From Rhodomicrobium sp. R_RK_3 (GTDB taxonomy: Bacteria; Pseudomonadota; Alphaproteobacteria; Rhizobiales; Rhodomicrobiaceae), in contig NZ_MWLK01000021.1 of NCBI RefSeq assembly GCF_002198715.1, forward strand, positions 1-64,000: a DNA stretch of 64,000 nt. Reading direction: 5' to 3'. Positions 45,081 through 53,061 of the stretch are shown piece after piece. The notes beneath the pieces were generated by a model. The model was not told where the DNA came from. It saw only the letters and a program-made list of their open reading frames with translations, and made no database searches. The position numbers and the translations under genes are program-made. Each line of letters starts with the position of its first letter. The first letter of the stretch is position 1.

Positions 45081-45362
45081 CTACTGATTGGTCGGCGGCG
45101 AGGCCGGCTGGGCCGGGGTCACCGGTTGGACGCCTTCGGGCGCCTGCGCCGGGGCCGATTGCTCGGTGGTGCTGCGCTGCGTGCTCGGCGGCACCTCGTC
45201 CGTGTTGGACAGCAGCATTCCGCCGATGATAAGGGCGAGCAGAATGGACGCGCCTAGGATCCAAACCGTCGCGCGCGGGGCGCCCGCCTGCTTGGTCTGG
45301 GTTTCCGTCCGCACAGGGCCTGTGCTGTGGTCGACATAGGGTGGGGCTTCGTCGCGATTCAT
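45081..45362 (-). CDS. Single-TM stress-cluster protein
   Basis: 93 residues from ATG 45362 (MNRDEAPPYVDHS), with AAGGAGG 7 nt upstream. The cytoplasmic N-terminus is followed by one TM helix (TVWILGASILLALIIGGMLL, about 35-54) and a Pro/Thr/Gln-rich periplasmic tail (QAPEGVQPVTPAQPASPP). No family recognised. A GGAAC-N17-GGTT element gives a 5' leader of about 27 nt, matching the other genes of this cluster. Confidence 0.75.
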   Translation of the reverse strand: MNRDEAPPYVDHSTGPVRTETQTKQAGAPRATVWILGASILLALIIGGMLLSNTDEVPPSTQRSTTEQSAPAQAPEGVQPVTPAQPASPPTNQ

Positions 45363-45395
45363 GAAACGCCTCCTTGCGCTTTGATTCGTGGAAGT

Positions 45396-45421
45396 AACCC
45401 TTGCCGCTTCCGTCCGGTTCC
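45396..45421 (-). promoter_or_regulatory. EcfG-like promoter (GGTT variant)
   Basis: On the minus strand GGAAC (45421-45417), 17-bp spacer, GGTT (45399-45396). One base off the consensus CGTT. Confidence 0.6.
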
Positions 45422-45428
45422 ACCGCAC

Positions 45429-45454
45429 GGAACCGGCGCGCCAGACTGTTGGTT
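45429..45454 (+). promoter_or_regulatory. EcfG-like promoter (GGTT variant)
   Basis: GGAAC at 45429-45433, 17-bp spacer, GGTT at 45451-45454, 38 nt before the DUF3008 start. Same variant as the divergent partner. Confidence 0.6.
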
Positions 45455-45492
45455 GCCTCGTTCTCACCCATGCCAGCAAAGGAGACGAGAAA

Positions 45493-45675
45493 ATGCCCGC
45501 AAAGAGCAAAGCGCAGCAGCAGGCCGCCGGGGCGGCGCTTTCGGCCAAGCGCGGCGAGACGCCGAAATCGAAGCTGAAAGGCGCCTCCAAGCAGATGGAA
45601 GCCTCGATGAGCGAGACACAGCTTGAGGAATTCGCCGAGACCAAGCGCAAGGGTCTGCCGAACAAGAAATCCTGA
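45493..45675 (+). CDS. DUF3008 family protein
   Basis: 60 residues from ATG 45493, with GGAGACGAG just upstream. A highly charged, lysine-rich small protein (MPAKSKAQQQAAGAALSAK ... FAETKRKGLPNKKS) that matches DUF3008. It is probably cytosolic and disordered. Members are typical of alphaproteobacterial stress regulons. Divergent from the single-TM gene. Confidence 0.82.
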   Translation: MPAKSKAQQQAAGAALSAKRGETPKSKLKGASKQMEASMSETQLEEFAETKRKGLPNKKS

Positions 45676-45721
45676 GCGTCTGCGCGCCGGTGCCGGGGCG
45701 GTGCGGCGCTGACAAAGAAAA

Positions 45722-45750
45722 AGCCCGGCCGCGCGCTGGCGGACCGGGCT
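45722..45750 (-). terminator. Rho-independent terminator on the minus strand
   Basis: AGCCCGG / CCGGGCT arms (45722-45728, 45744-45750) with an A-run on the left. It ends the PRC-barrel gene at 45773. Confidence 0.75.
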
Positions 45751-45772
45751 CGGTAGCGGATGAGACTCAGTT

Positions 45773-46270
45773 TTACTGAGTCTTTACCGGCTGGCTGACG
45801 GCCTTGGCATCGGCATAGACGAAGCTCGGAGCGGCCTGCAAGGCATCCTTAGTCGTGTCGAGACGGGCGACGCGAATATTGGAATTGTCCTGCGTGAAGG
45901 TCAGGGCGGCGAACGGGACGCCGATATTCTTCTCGCCGAGGCCCAGGAAGCCGCCGACGCCGATGATGGCGACAGCCGGTTGGCCGGAGCCGTCGACCAC
46001 GATATCGCTGATGTCGCCGAGCGCTTCGCCCGCCGCGTTGCGAACGTCGGTGCCGGTCAATTCGCTCACCAGCATCTGGTTGGCGCCGACGCCGGTCGCA
46101 AATTGAATTGCTTCCGTCGTGGTCTTGGTCGTGGTGGTCGTCGTCGCTTTCGGCGTCTGCGTCACGGCCGGGGGGGTGGCCGGATCGGTGGCCGGGCGGT
46201 CCTGCGCAATCACGCCGGTGGCCAGCAGAGCCGCCGTGGCGGCGCTAATGGTCAGAAGCTTGAGTTTCAT
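45773..46270 (-). CDS. Exported PRC-barrel protein
   Basis: 165 residues. Signal peptide (LLTISAATAALLATGVIAQ), a Thr-rich linker (TTTTTTKTTTEA), then a PRC-barrel domain (about 62-125; VSELTGTDVRNAAGEALGDISDI, IIGVGGFLGLGEKNIGVPF) and a short tail. This exported form is common in Hyphomicrobiales. An exact EcfG promoter lies 88 nt upstream, giving a longer leader than its neighbours. Confidence 0.85.
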   Translation of the reverse strand: MKLKLLTISAATAALLATGVIAQDRPATDPATPPAVTQTPKATTTTTTKTTTEAIQFATGVGANQMLVSELTGTDVRNAAGEALGDISDIVVDGSGQPAVAIIGVGGFLGLGEKNIGVPFAALTFTQDNSNIRVARLDTTKDALQAAPSFVYADAKAVSQPVKTQ

Positions 46271-46357
46271 TGGATCTTCCTCTCCGTTACTAATCGATAA
46301 AGCGCGAGTGCGGCAGTTTGCGAGTGCCGCCTCCCTCGCTGGACCCTATCGCCAAAC

Positions 46358-46382
46358 AACGCAGCGGAATCTTCTGAGTTCC
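46358..46382 (-). promoter_or_regulatory. EcfG-type promoter of the exported PRC-barrel gene
   Basis: On the minus strand GGAAC (46382-46378), 16-bp spacer, CGTT (46361-46358). Consensus match. Confidence 0.75.
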
Positions 46383-46408
46383 CAGCCGGCGAACTCTAAA
46401 AGCTGCAT

Positions 46409-46433
46409 GGAACTTGTGGCCGGGCGGCGAGTT
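46409..46433 (+). promoter_or_regulatory. EcfG-like promoter of the 25-residue gene
   Basis: GGAAC at 46409-46413, 16-bp spacer, AGTT at 46430-46433. One base off consensus; predicted 5' leader about 35 nt. Confidence 0.55.
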
Positions 46434-46476
46434 AACTGCCCGGAAACCGTTTCTAAGGAAATCAGGAGTTCACAAT

Positions 46477-46554
46477 ATGCGCGGAGTTCTGCTTTGGTTG
46501 GTTGGTATTCCGATACCAATTATCATCCTGCTTTATCTCTTCGGAGTGATGTAG
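46477..46554 (+). CDS. 25-residue hydrophobic membrane peptide
   Basis: ATG 46477 has a strong AGGAG 7-8 nt upstream, and the frame encodes 25 residues: MRGVLLWLVGIPIPIIILLY followed by LFGVM and a stop at 46552-46554. It is almost entirely one TM helix with a Pro-Ile-Pro kink. Tight ribosome site, EcfG-like promoter and terminator make it a complete minimal gene. Its position in a stress cluster suggests a membrane role in stress. I cannot name a family. Confidence 0.7.
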   Translation: MRGVLLWLVGIPIPIIILLYLFGVM

Positions 46555-46562
46555 GACGCGCA

Positions 46563-46599
46563 AAAATCCGCCGGTCATCTTGGTCGGCGGATTTTTGTT
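46563..46599. terminator. Bidirectional rho-independent terminator
   Basis: AAAAATCCGCCG ... CGGCGGATTTTT, a 12-bp perfect stem with built-in A and T tracts. It ends the 25-residue gene (plus) and the methyltransferase gene (minus). Confidence 0.85.
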
Positions 46600-46619
46600 A
46601 TGCGGCACCGAAGCAGATT

Positions 46620-47351
46620 TCAGCCCGGGACCACCTCGCCATGCGGCACGCGGGCCGGTACGGCCTGGCGCTTGGCTTTGGCGGGCTTGGCGATCGGCGC
46701 ATAGATCTGCTTCTGCGCCTCGACGATCATGACGCCGGAAAAGGCCGGCCACGCATAACTGCCGATGCGCTCCCAGGCGACCGCGGTATTCAGGACGATC
46801 GGCCGGTTGACCGGCGGCATGAACAGGCTGGGCCACCAGCCGGTCGCGCTATAGAGGCAATCGGCGAGAAGCCGTTCGAGTTGCCCTCGGCTGAAGGGAT
46901 GACCATAACCGAACGGCGTCGAGTCGATCCGGGCCCATAGGCCGCGCCGGTTCGGCACCACCAGCAGCAGGCGCCCTTCCGGCGCCAGCACCCGCCAGAT
47001 TTCCCGCAGCAGCGGCCGGGCCGAGCCCGAATGCTCCAGGCAATGCACCGCGAGTACCCGATCGACAGAGGCGTCGGCGAGCGGCAATTCCGTCTCATTG
47101 GCGAGAAAGCTGCAGACAGGCCCCTCTTCCGGCCAGCGCACCGCACCCTGTTCTTCGGGCATGGCGAGCAGGAGACGGCGCGCCTCATTGCGGAAGGGCC
47201 GCATGAAGGGCGCCGCATAGCCGATGCCGAGCACGGCGTCGGCGCAGACATTGGGCCAGACGCTGCGGATCCGGTGGGCCAGCAGCCGGCGCGCCACCGC
47301 GCCCAGGGGGCCGCGGTAGAATTCGCTCAGCTCGCTGACATCGGGCCGCAT
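46620..47351 (-). CDS. Class I SAM-dependent methyltransferase
   Basis: 243 residues. Methyltransf_11-type: SAM motif I is weak (DAVLGIGYAAPF), followed by LPLADASVDRVLAVHCLEHS (acidic-motif/post-I region) and LLREIWRVLAPEGRLLLVVPN. This family is often found next to gloB in Alphaproteobacteria. Here it is divergent from gloB across 231 bp. Substrate unknown. Its C-terminus is basic (KPAKAKRQAVPARV). Confidence 0.82.
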   Translation of the reverse strand: MRPDVSELSEFYRGPLGAVARRLLAHRIRSVWPNVCADAVLGIGYAAPFMRPFRNEARRLLLAMPEEQGAVRWPEEGPVCSFLANETELPLADASVDRVLAVHCLEHSGSARPLLREIWRVLAPEGRLLLVVPNRRGLWARIDSTPFGYGHPFSRGQLERLLADCLYSATGWWPSLFMPPVNRPIVLNTAVAWERIGSYAWPAFSGVMIVEAQKQIYAPIAKPAKAKRQAVPARVPHGEVVPG

Positions 47352-47582
47352 TGCCTCACCACCTCACCAAAGATCACGATCGCTTGACCCCTCGCCGATC
47401 CTGACCGGGAATCCCGCCGCTGTCTCGCGGCGACAGGAACCCCCTCCGCATCCGTGCCTTGACGGGGACGAGCCTTTTCCCGATCTTGCCTTCCATCCGA
47501 CAGACGCAGTACCGGCTCGCGTTTTATGATAGCAAATGCGCCCCTGGGTCAAACAGGCGCCCGATGCAAAGGAGACGATGCG

Positions 47583-48353
47583 ATGGCCGAGTTGACGATT
47601 GTCCAATTTCCCTGCCGAAGCGACAATTTCGGCGTGATTATCCACGATTCCGAAACCAGGATGACCGCCGCGATCGACGCGCCGGAAGCGGAACCCATCC
47701 GGCAGGTTCTGAAAGAGCGCGGCTGGAAACTGACCCATATCTTAACCACGCATTATCACCCCGACCATATCGAGGGGAACGAGGCGCTGAAGGCCGAGAC
47801 GGGCTGCGTCATCATCGGGCCGGAGAAGGAAGCCGGGGGCGTTCCTGGCATCGATCGCACGGTCAAGGAAGGCTCGACCTTCGATCTCGGCGGCCACAAC
47901 GTGACCGTGTTCGAGACGCCCGGCCACACGCTGGGTCATGTGACCTATTGGCTTCCTGACGATAATGTCACCTTTGTGGGCGATACGTTGTTCTCCCTAG
48001 GCTGCGGCCGTCTTCTTGAAGGAGATGGGGAGATGATGTGGAAATCTGTGCAAAAGATCATGGCTCTGCCCAAGGAAACCCTCATCTATTGCGGCCATGA
48101 ATATAGCGAATCGAACGCGCGATTCGCGCTCAGCGTCGAGCCGAACAATGCCTCTCTTCAGCAAAGAGCCAAGGAGATACAGGCGCTTAGGGCGGATGGG
48201 CAGGCAACGTTACCTGTGACGCTGGCGGCCGAGCTGGCGCAAAACCCCTTCCTGCGCCCCGACAGTCCGGAGATTCAGGAGAGGCTGGGAATGGTCGGCC
48301 ACCCGCTCGCCACAATTTTTTCGGAAATTAGACGGCTCAAAGATCGCTTCTAA
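47583..48353 (+). CDS. gloB: Hydroxyacylglutathione hydrolase (glyoxalase II)
   Basis: 256 residues. Metallo-beta-lactamase fold with the THYHPDHIEG zinc motif (THxHxDH) near residues 54-63, ETPGHTLGHVTYW, FVGDTLFSLGCGRLLEG and CGHEYSESNARFA. Hydrolyses S-D-lactoylglutathione in methylglyoxal detoxification, which fits near glycerol catabolism in this organism. ATG 47583 after AAAGGAGACG. Divergent from the methyltransferase. Confidence 0.93.
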   Translation: MAELTIVQFPCRSDNFGVIIHDSETRMTAAIDAPEAEPIRQVLKERGWKLTHILTTHYHPDHIEGNEALKAETGCVIIGPEKEAGGVPGIDRTVKEGSTFDLGGHNVTVFETPGHTLGHVTYWLPDDNVTFVGDTLFSLGCGRLLEGDGEMMWKSVQKIMALPKETLIYCGHEYSESNARFALSVEPNNASLQQRAKEIQALRADGQATLPVTLAAELAQNPFLRPDSPEIQERLGMVGHPLATIFSEIRRLKDRF

Positions 48354-48710
48354 AGTCGGCATTTGAGACCCGGGTTTGTGCGGAATTCGGGGTTGTCCAC
48401 GATGGCCAGGGCGTGCGGCCGCAGGCCAATTGTGGATAAGGCAGACAGCGCCTGACTATGCTTGCGGTGAAGAACCGATTGACGTTTAGTTGGAATGAAA
48501 GGGCACGAGCGATTCGTCCGGTCGGCGGAAGCTGAATTAGGGCGGAAAAATAATAAGATAAAGGAACGAAGGCGCACCACGTAGGTTAAGTGATGGCGGG
48601 GAAAGTCTCACTTGGCAAAGAGGGCAGAAGCGGGTGCGTCCTTCCGTGTAAATAAAATTGCCGGGGTGCCGTTTGTTTGACGGAACCCGGTATACAGCGG
48701 GGTGTACGCA
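48354..48710. other. Intergenic region upstream of the NYN-LOTUS gene
   Basis: 357 bp without a supported gene. A clearly AT-rich patch (about 48536-48562, AAAATAATAAGATAAAGG) is the likely promoter region. No repeat or RNA gene recognised. Confidence 0.4.
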
Positions 48711-50453
48711 ATGCTTCCGGGGAACGCGGGTGTTTGTTTATCCGCGATATTCATTGACTTTGACAATATTTACTTGTCGCTCAAGGGCCGGGACGAAGAA
48801 GCGGCGTCACGCTTCGCCAGGAATCCGTCCTATTGGTTACAACAAGTCGTGTCGGGTGCGCTGGTGCGCACCGATGCACCGTCTCCGCCGGTTCGCCGGC
48901 GGATCGCGGTCGGCCGATGCTATGGCAATCCGGTGCCGCGCCGCACGGGGCGCGACGGCGTCGGCGATCCCAGCTCCTTCGCCTATGTCCGGCACAGCTT
49001 CATGCGCGCCGGCCTCGAAGTGGTGGACTGCCCGCATCTCACCTCGCAGTTCAAGAACAGCTCGGATATCCGCATCGCCTGCGATGTGCGCGACTATCTC
49101 GACCATCCGACGCGCTTCGACGAATTCATCATCCTCTCGGGCGACGCCGATTTCACGCCCGTGCTGCTGAGCCTGCGCTCGCATAACCGGCAGACCATCA
49201 TCTACGCCAACGACTATACTTCGCCTTACTACAAGGCGTTCTCGGATGGGCGCATCCGCGAGGAAGATCTCATCCGCTGCCTGATGCAGCCCGATGCGGC
49301 GCTGCCGGACGACCACTCCAACCTGCCGCAGCTCGAGCAGCCGCCGAGTTCGCCACGCTCCCGCGCCGCGCCAGCCGCTTTGCCGCCGCGCCAGGCCGCC
49401 ATGGCCGTCACCGATGCCAGCCCGAAGCGCAAGGCCATCGGCACCCCCGAGGCCGCCATCCAGTCGCTGATCGACGATTTCAAGGTGATCGGCGACGAGA
49501 TTCTCGGGCTGGTGCTCGAAGTCGTCGACTCGTCGGAAAAGCCGGTTCCGCTGGCCTATCTGGCCGACCGCGCGCAGAAGACGCTCGGCCATCCCAAGAC
49601 CATCGGCACCAATTGGGCCGGTTCAGGCGGCTTCCTGAATTTCCTGACGCAGAACCTTCCCGAGCATCTGCGCCTGACGGAGAAGCCGCCGCATTTCGTC
49701 TACAACCCGGAGCGGCACCGCCTGCGCGAGGATGTGCGCGCCGTCGTCGACGAGCCGTTGCAGCAGCAACAGCAACCCGCGCCGGCACCCGTCGCAACCG
49801 CTTCGCTGGTGCAGGCGACGCCCTTGCGCCCGCGCGAGGCGCAGGGCGGCAGTAATGGCCGGCTCGCCGAATTGCAGCGCTCGATCACGCGGATTTACGA
49901 GGCCTGTCAGGCGCCGCCGCTGCCGCCGAGCGAATATCAGCTGCTGTTCACGCTCATCGCCGCCGAGGTGCGCGAAAAGGGCTTTGCCCCGGACCGCTCC
50001 GCCGACGCCGTGGTAACGCGCGCGGCGGCCGCGGGCCTGAAACTGTCGCTGAAGGATGTCGGCTTCGTCATCAACGCCGTCGACGAGATCGACCCCTGGC
50101 TGGAGCACACCCGCTCACCGGCTGCGGTCGCCCGGGCCTATCGCGATTATGTGCTGGCCCGCTGCGCCCAGGTCGGCGTCGATCTGACCGACGACGAATA
50201 TCAGCTCATCCAGGTCTGGTTCGGCGCCAGCCAATGGGCCAGCGCCGGCGGCGACCAGCGCGCCGAGGCGCCCGCCGCGCCGCAGCAGGAGCAGAACCGC
50301 CGCTACGGCCAGCCCGATCTCGGCTTGCCTTCGCCGACGACCCATGGCGGCATCCCGCTGCCCGGCGATTTCGGCATGCCCGAAAGCGAGCGCCAGAACG
50401 AGCCGCCCGCCCAGTCCGGAAACCTGCGCTACAGCTTTCTGAAGCACGGCTAG
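48711..50453 (+). CDS. NYN-domain ribonuclease-like protein with OST-HTH/LOTUS domain
   Basis: About 580 residues from ATG 48711 (GTG 48702 possible). N-terminal NYN/PIN-like nuclease domain (LabA/DUF88 type, about 8-165): acidic motifs FIDFDNIY, DIRIACDVRDYL and ILSGDADFTPVL are intact. An OST-HTH/LOTUS RNA-binding domain follows (about 262-340; SSEKPVPLAYLADRAQKTLG, GFLNFLTQNLP), then a Pro/Gln-rich linker and a second helical domain (about 380-500). Such proteins are thought to cut or bind structured RNA. Stand-alone gene with its own terminator. Confidence 0.85.
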   Translation: MLPGNAGVCLSAIFIDFDNIYLSLKGRDEEAASRFARNPSYWLQQVVSGALVRTDAPSPPVRRRIAVGRCYGNPVPRRTGRDGVGDPSSFAYVRHSFMRAGLEVVDCPHLTSQFKNSSDIRIACDVRDYLDHPTRFDEFIILSGDADFTPVLLSLRSHNRQTIIYANDYTSPYYKAFSDGRIREEDLIRCLMQPDAALPDDHSNLPQLEQPPSSPRSRAAPAALPPRQAAMAVTDASPKRKAIGTPEAAIQSLIDDFKVIGDEILGLVLEVVDSSEKPVPLAYLADRAQKTLGHPKTIGTNWAGSGGFLNFLTQNLPEHLRLTEKPPHFVYNPERHRLREDVRAVVDEPLQQQQQPAPAPVATASLVQATPLRPREAQGGSNGRLAELQRSITRIYEACQAPPLPPSEYQLLFTLIAAEVREKGFAPDRSADAVVTRAAAAGLKLSLKDVGFVINAVDEIDPWLEHTRSPAAVARAYRDYVLARCAQVGVDLTDDEYQLIQVWFGASQWASAGGDQRAEAPAAPQQEQNRRYGQPDLGLPSPTTHGGIPLPGDFGMPESERQNEPPAQSGNLRYSFLKHG

Positions 50454-50516
50454 AGGGGGCGATCGCCGGGTGGCTACTTCGCTTCCGGCTGACGCAACAT
50501 ATCGCAGACGACACGG

Positions 50517-50547
50517 CCCCGGAGCGCAGTCTGCGTTCCGGGGTTTT
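50517..50547 (+). terminator. Rho-independent terminator of the NYN-LOTUS gene
   Basis: CCCCGGAGCGCA-GTC-TGCGTTCCGGGG stem with one G-T pair, followed by TTTT. Confidence 0.85.
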
Positions 50548-50611
50548 GTATGTGTGGCGATGTCTGTCTGAGTGCTGTTGTCGTTGAGCGGCGGATCCCG
50601 CGTCTCCTCCC

Positions 50612-50716
50612 CGTCGTCCCGGGCGGCCGTCAGGCCGGACCGGGACCCACTAGCCGCTCCGCCGGCACGGCGCTGGCGGAGAGATGGGTGGGCCCCGGCT
50701 CTTACGGCCGGGGCGA
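50612..50716. repeat. Intergenic palindromic repeat, family B, copy 3
   Basis: CGTCGTCCCGG-GCGGCCGTCAGGCC-GGACCGGGACCCA on the left (in parts) and GTGGGCCCCGGCTCTTACGG then CCGGGGCGAC on the right. Same plan as 1-95 and 21117-21221. Confidence 0.65.
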
Positions 50717-50760
50717 CCGCATATGTCGTGGGTGTTCGGGCAAGTCGCGACCGCCCGCCC

Positions 50761-51315
50761 TCAAGCCACGTTCAGCGCATCCCGCGTCAACTCCAGCGGC
50801 GCGTGCACTTCCAGCCCGTGCATCACCTCATGGCCGAGCTTGACGCCGCGCTCGACCGTTCGCCACAGCTCCTCGATCACCTGCGCCCGGCCCTCGTCCG
50901 AAATCCGCTCGTAGGACAGCCTGTCGAAGCCGCTGATCAGCGCCACCAGCCGCCCGATCTGGCAATAGAAGGCGACGACCTTCAGGATCACCGGACGCGG
51001 CAACTCGGCCAGCTCGTTCAGATGGCTCTCATAGACGATGCGGTGGCAGGCGCTGGTGATATGCGGGCGCAGCGCCGCGTTGCTGCGCACGGCCTGCTTG
51101 GCCCGCTCCAGAGGCGGCGACAGCGCGATGAATTCCTCGAGGTCCTGGGTGTTGGCCTTGATCTCGGCATAGAGCGCGCAGATCAGCCGCTCGGCCTTGC
51201 GCGCCTCGTCGCGGCGGCGATAGAGCGCCGCGAGCACGTTCTTGACGAAATAGGCCGCGAAAACAGCCGCCGCCAGCAGCGCCGCCAAACCGGCGCTCTC
51301 ATAGAAAAACTCCAT
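50761..51315 (-). CDS. Single-TM hypothetical protein
   Basis: 184 residues with GGGGG before the ATG. One N-terminal TM helix (GLAALLAAAVFAAYFVKNVLAALY, about 9-32), then a long helical cytoplasmic domain with coiled-coil-like charge patterns (EARKAERLICALYAEIKANTQDLEEFIAL). No family recognised. It is isolated, with the repeat downstream and 274 bp before the next gene. Confidence 0.7.
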   Translation of the reverse strand: MEFFYESAGLAALLAAAVFAAYFVKNVLAALYRRRDEARKAERLICALYAEIKANTQDLEEFIALSPPLERAKQAVRSNAALRPHITSACHRIVYESHLNELAELPRPVILKVVAFYCQIGRLVALISGFDRLSYERISDEGRAQVIEELWRTVERGVKLGHEVMHGLEVHAPLELTRDALNVA

Positions 51316-51589
51316 GCGTGTCCCCCATCTGCTTGTGACCCTCTCTTAGTGCGAATCCGAGAGGTTTGGGAAGGCGGGCGGGAGCCGGAGGGCAATCGCC
51401 GCAGGCGTTGTTGCCCGGACACATCACCGGCGTTTTCATCGGCGCCGCGGCGGTCGCAACCGCACCCGGCGCGCGCATCGCAAAACCGCCCGCGCATCCT
51501 GCTTAAGTAGGGCTTCCGCGCCGCCGATCTGCTATAGAACGCGGCAGGAGCGGCGGTCCAGGCCGCACGGCGTTTCGGGAAACGGCGGC

Positions 51590-52084
51590 ATGAATTCGAA
51601 CAGCGACAGCCAGGATCTGACCAGCCGCATCATCGAGATCAAGCTCGATGAAACCTCCATCGGCCGCAATACGGCGGAGGTCGAGCATGAGCGCCAGATC
51701 GCCATTTTCGACATTCTCGACGCCAACCGCTTCGGCCTCGACGACGGCACGCCCGGCCCCTACCGGCTGCGCATCGCCATCGTCGAGAAGCGGCTCGCCA
51801 TCGAGATTTCCAGCGACGACCGGCAGGTGCTGACCACCTTCGTGCTTTCGCTCTCGCCCTTCAGCCGGCTGATCAAGGACTATTTCATGGTCTGCGAGAG
51901 CTATTACGAGGCGATCAAAACGGCGCCGCCCAGCCGCATCGAGGCCGTCGACATGGGCCGCCGCGCGCTGCATGACGAGGGCAGCCGCATTCTTACCGAC
52001 CGGCTGAAAGGCAAGATCACCACCGATTTCGACACCGCCCGGCGGCTGTTCACCCTGATCTGCGCGTTGCATTGGAAGGGGTAG
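51590..52084 (+). CDS. UPF0262 family protein
   Basis: 164 residues, the standard UPF0262 length, with typical SRIIEIKLDETSIGRNTAEVEHERQIAIFDLL-like opening (here ending FDILDAN) and FVLSLSPFSRLIKDYFMVCESYYEAI. Function unknown; restricted largely to Alphaproteobacteria. It is followed at once by the phosphatase gene, a conserved pair. Confidence 0.93.
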   Translation: MNSNSDSQDLTSRIIEIKLDETSIGRNTAEVEHERQIAIFDILDANRFGLDDGTPGPYRLRIAIVEKRLAIEISSDDRQVLTTFVLSLSPFSRLIKDYFMVCESYYEAIKTAPPSRIEAVDMGRRALHDEGSRILTDRLKGKITTDFDTARRLFTLICALHWKG

Positions 52085-52089
52085 CCCAG

Positions 52090-52554
52090 TTGAGTGCGAC
52101 GCCTCCCCAGGCAGACCGACCCAAAGCCGTGCTGTTCGCCTGCAACATGAACTCGGTGCGCTCGCCGATGGCGGAGGCGATTTTGCGATTTCTGGCGGGC
52201 CGCCAGATCTACGTGGAGTCGGCCGGCGTGCGCGCGGGCGAGGCCGATCCCTTCGCGGCGGCGGTGATGGAGGAGATCGGCATCGATCTGTCCGCGCACG
52301 CGCCGCAAGCGCTTTCGGATCTCTATGACAGTTCCTTCGACCTCGTCATCAGCCTGGCGCCGGAAGCCCACCACCAGGCGCTTGAGATGACCCGCACCCA
52401 GGCCATCGACGCCGAATATTGGCCGACTATCGATCCCACCGCCGCCATGGGCAGCCGCGAGCAGATCCTCGACGCCTACCGGGAGGTGCGGGACGGGCTG
52501 TTCCGGAGGATCAAGGCACGGTTCCCGCTGGAAGGCCGCGCGGCCGATGTGTGA
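52090..52554 (+). CDS. Low-molecular-weight phosphotyrosine phosphatase/ArsC-like protein
   Basis: About 154 residues from TTG 52090 after AAGGGG; TTG 52072, overlapping the UPF0262 gene, is an alternative. P-loop C-x5-R-S present as CNMNSVRSP near residue 16. A general-acid Asp region is seen at EYWPTIDPT. LMW-PTP fold; these enzymes act on phosphotyrosine or arsenate. No ars genes nearby and its conserved pairing with UPF0262 favours phosphatase. Confidence 0.85.
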   Translation: MSATPPQADRPKAVLFACNMNSVRSPMAEAILRFLAGRQIYVESAGVRAGEADPFAAAVMEEIGIDLSAHAPQALSDLYDSSFDLVISLAPEAHHQALEMTRTQAIDAEYWPTIDPTAAMGSREQILDAYREVRDGLFRRIKARFPLEGRAADV

Positions 52555-52591
52555 CGGGGGTCCGACGGCGGAGGGCGAATGATTCGCCCCG

Positions 52592-53059
52592 CTAACCGCG
52601 ACCGTTCTTCTTGAACGGCGCGAGCCCTTCGCGGGCCAGCTCGTCGGCGCGCTCGTTCTCCGGCTCGCCGGCATGGCCCTTGACCCAGCGCCAGTCGATC
52701 TTGTGGCGCATCCTGGCCTCGTCGAGCAGCTTCCAGAGGTCGGCGTTCTTCACCGGCTCCTTGCTGGCCGTCTTCCAGCCATTGGCCTTCCATTTGTTGA
52801 TCCACTCGGTGATGCCCTTGCGGACATATTGCGAGTCCGTGTGCAGCTCCGCCCGGCAGGAGCGCTTCAGCGCCGTCAGCGCCTCGGTCGCCGCGCGCAG
52901 CTCCATGCGGTTGTTGGTGGTCATCGGCTCGCCGCCGCTGATCTCGCGGCGCTTGTCGCCGTAGATCAGCACCGCGCCCCAGCCGCCGGGGCCCGGATTG
53001 CCCGAGCAGGCGCCGTCGCTATAGATGATGACAGGCTTGTCGTCTTCGGCCTTGTCCAT
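52592..53059 (-). CDS. rnhA: Ribonuclease HI
   Basis: About 155 residues. Degrades RNA in RNA-DNA hybrids. All four catalytic carboxylates are visible: Asp in YSDGACSGN, Glu in [11 protein letters not shown], Asp in HTDSQYV, Asp in [11 protein letters not shown] 53059 or GTG 53065; the latter overlaps the thrB stop, so translation is coupled. Operon ispH-thrB-rnhA on the minus strand, a conserved order in Hyphomicrobiales. Confidence 0.95.
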   Translation of the reverse strand: MDKAEDDKPVIIYSDGACSGNPGPGGWGAVLIYGDKRREISGGEPMTTNNRMELRAATEALTALKRSCRAELHTDSQYVRKGITEWINKWKANGWKTASKEPVKNADLWKLLDEARMRHKIDWRWVKGHAGEPENERADELAREGLAPFKKNGRG

Positions 53060-53061
53060 GC

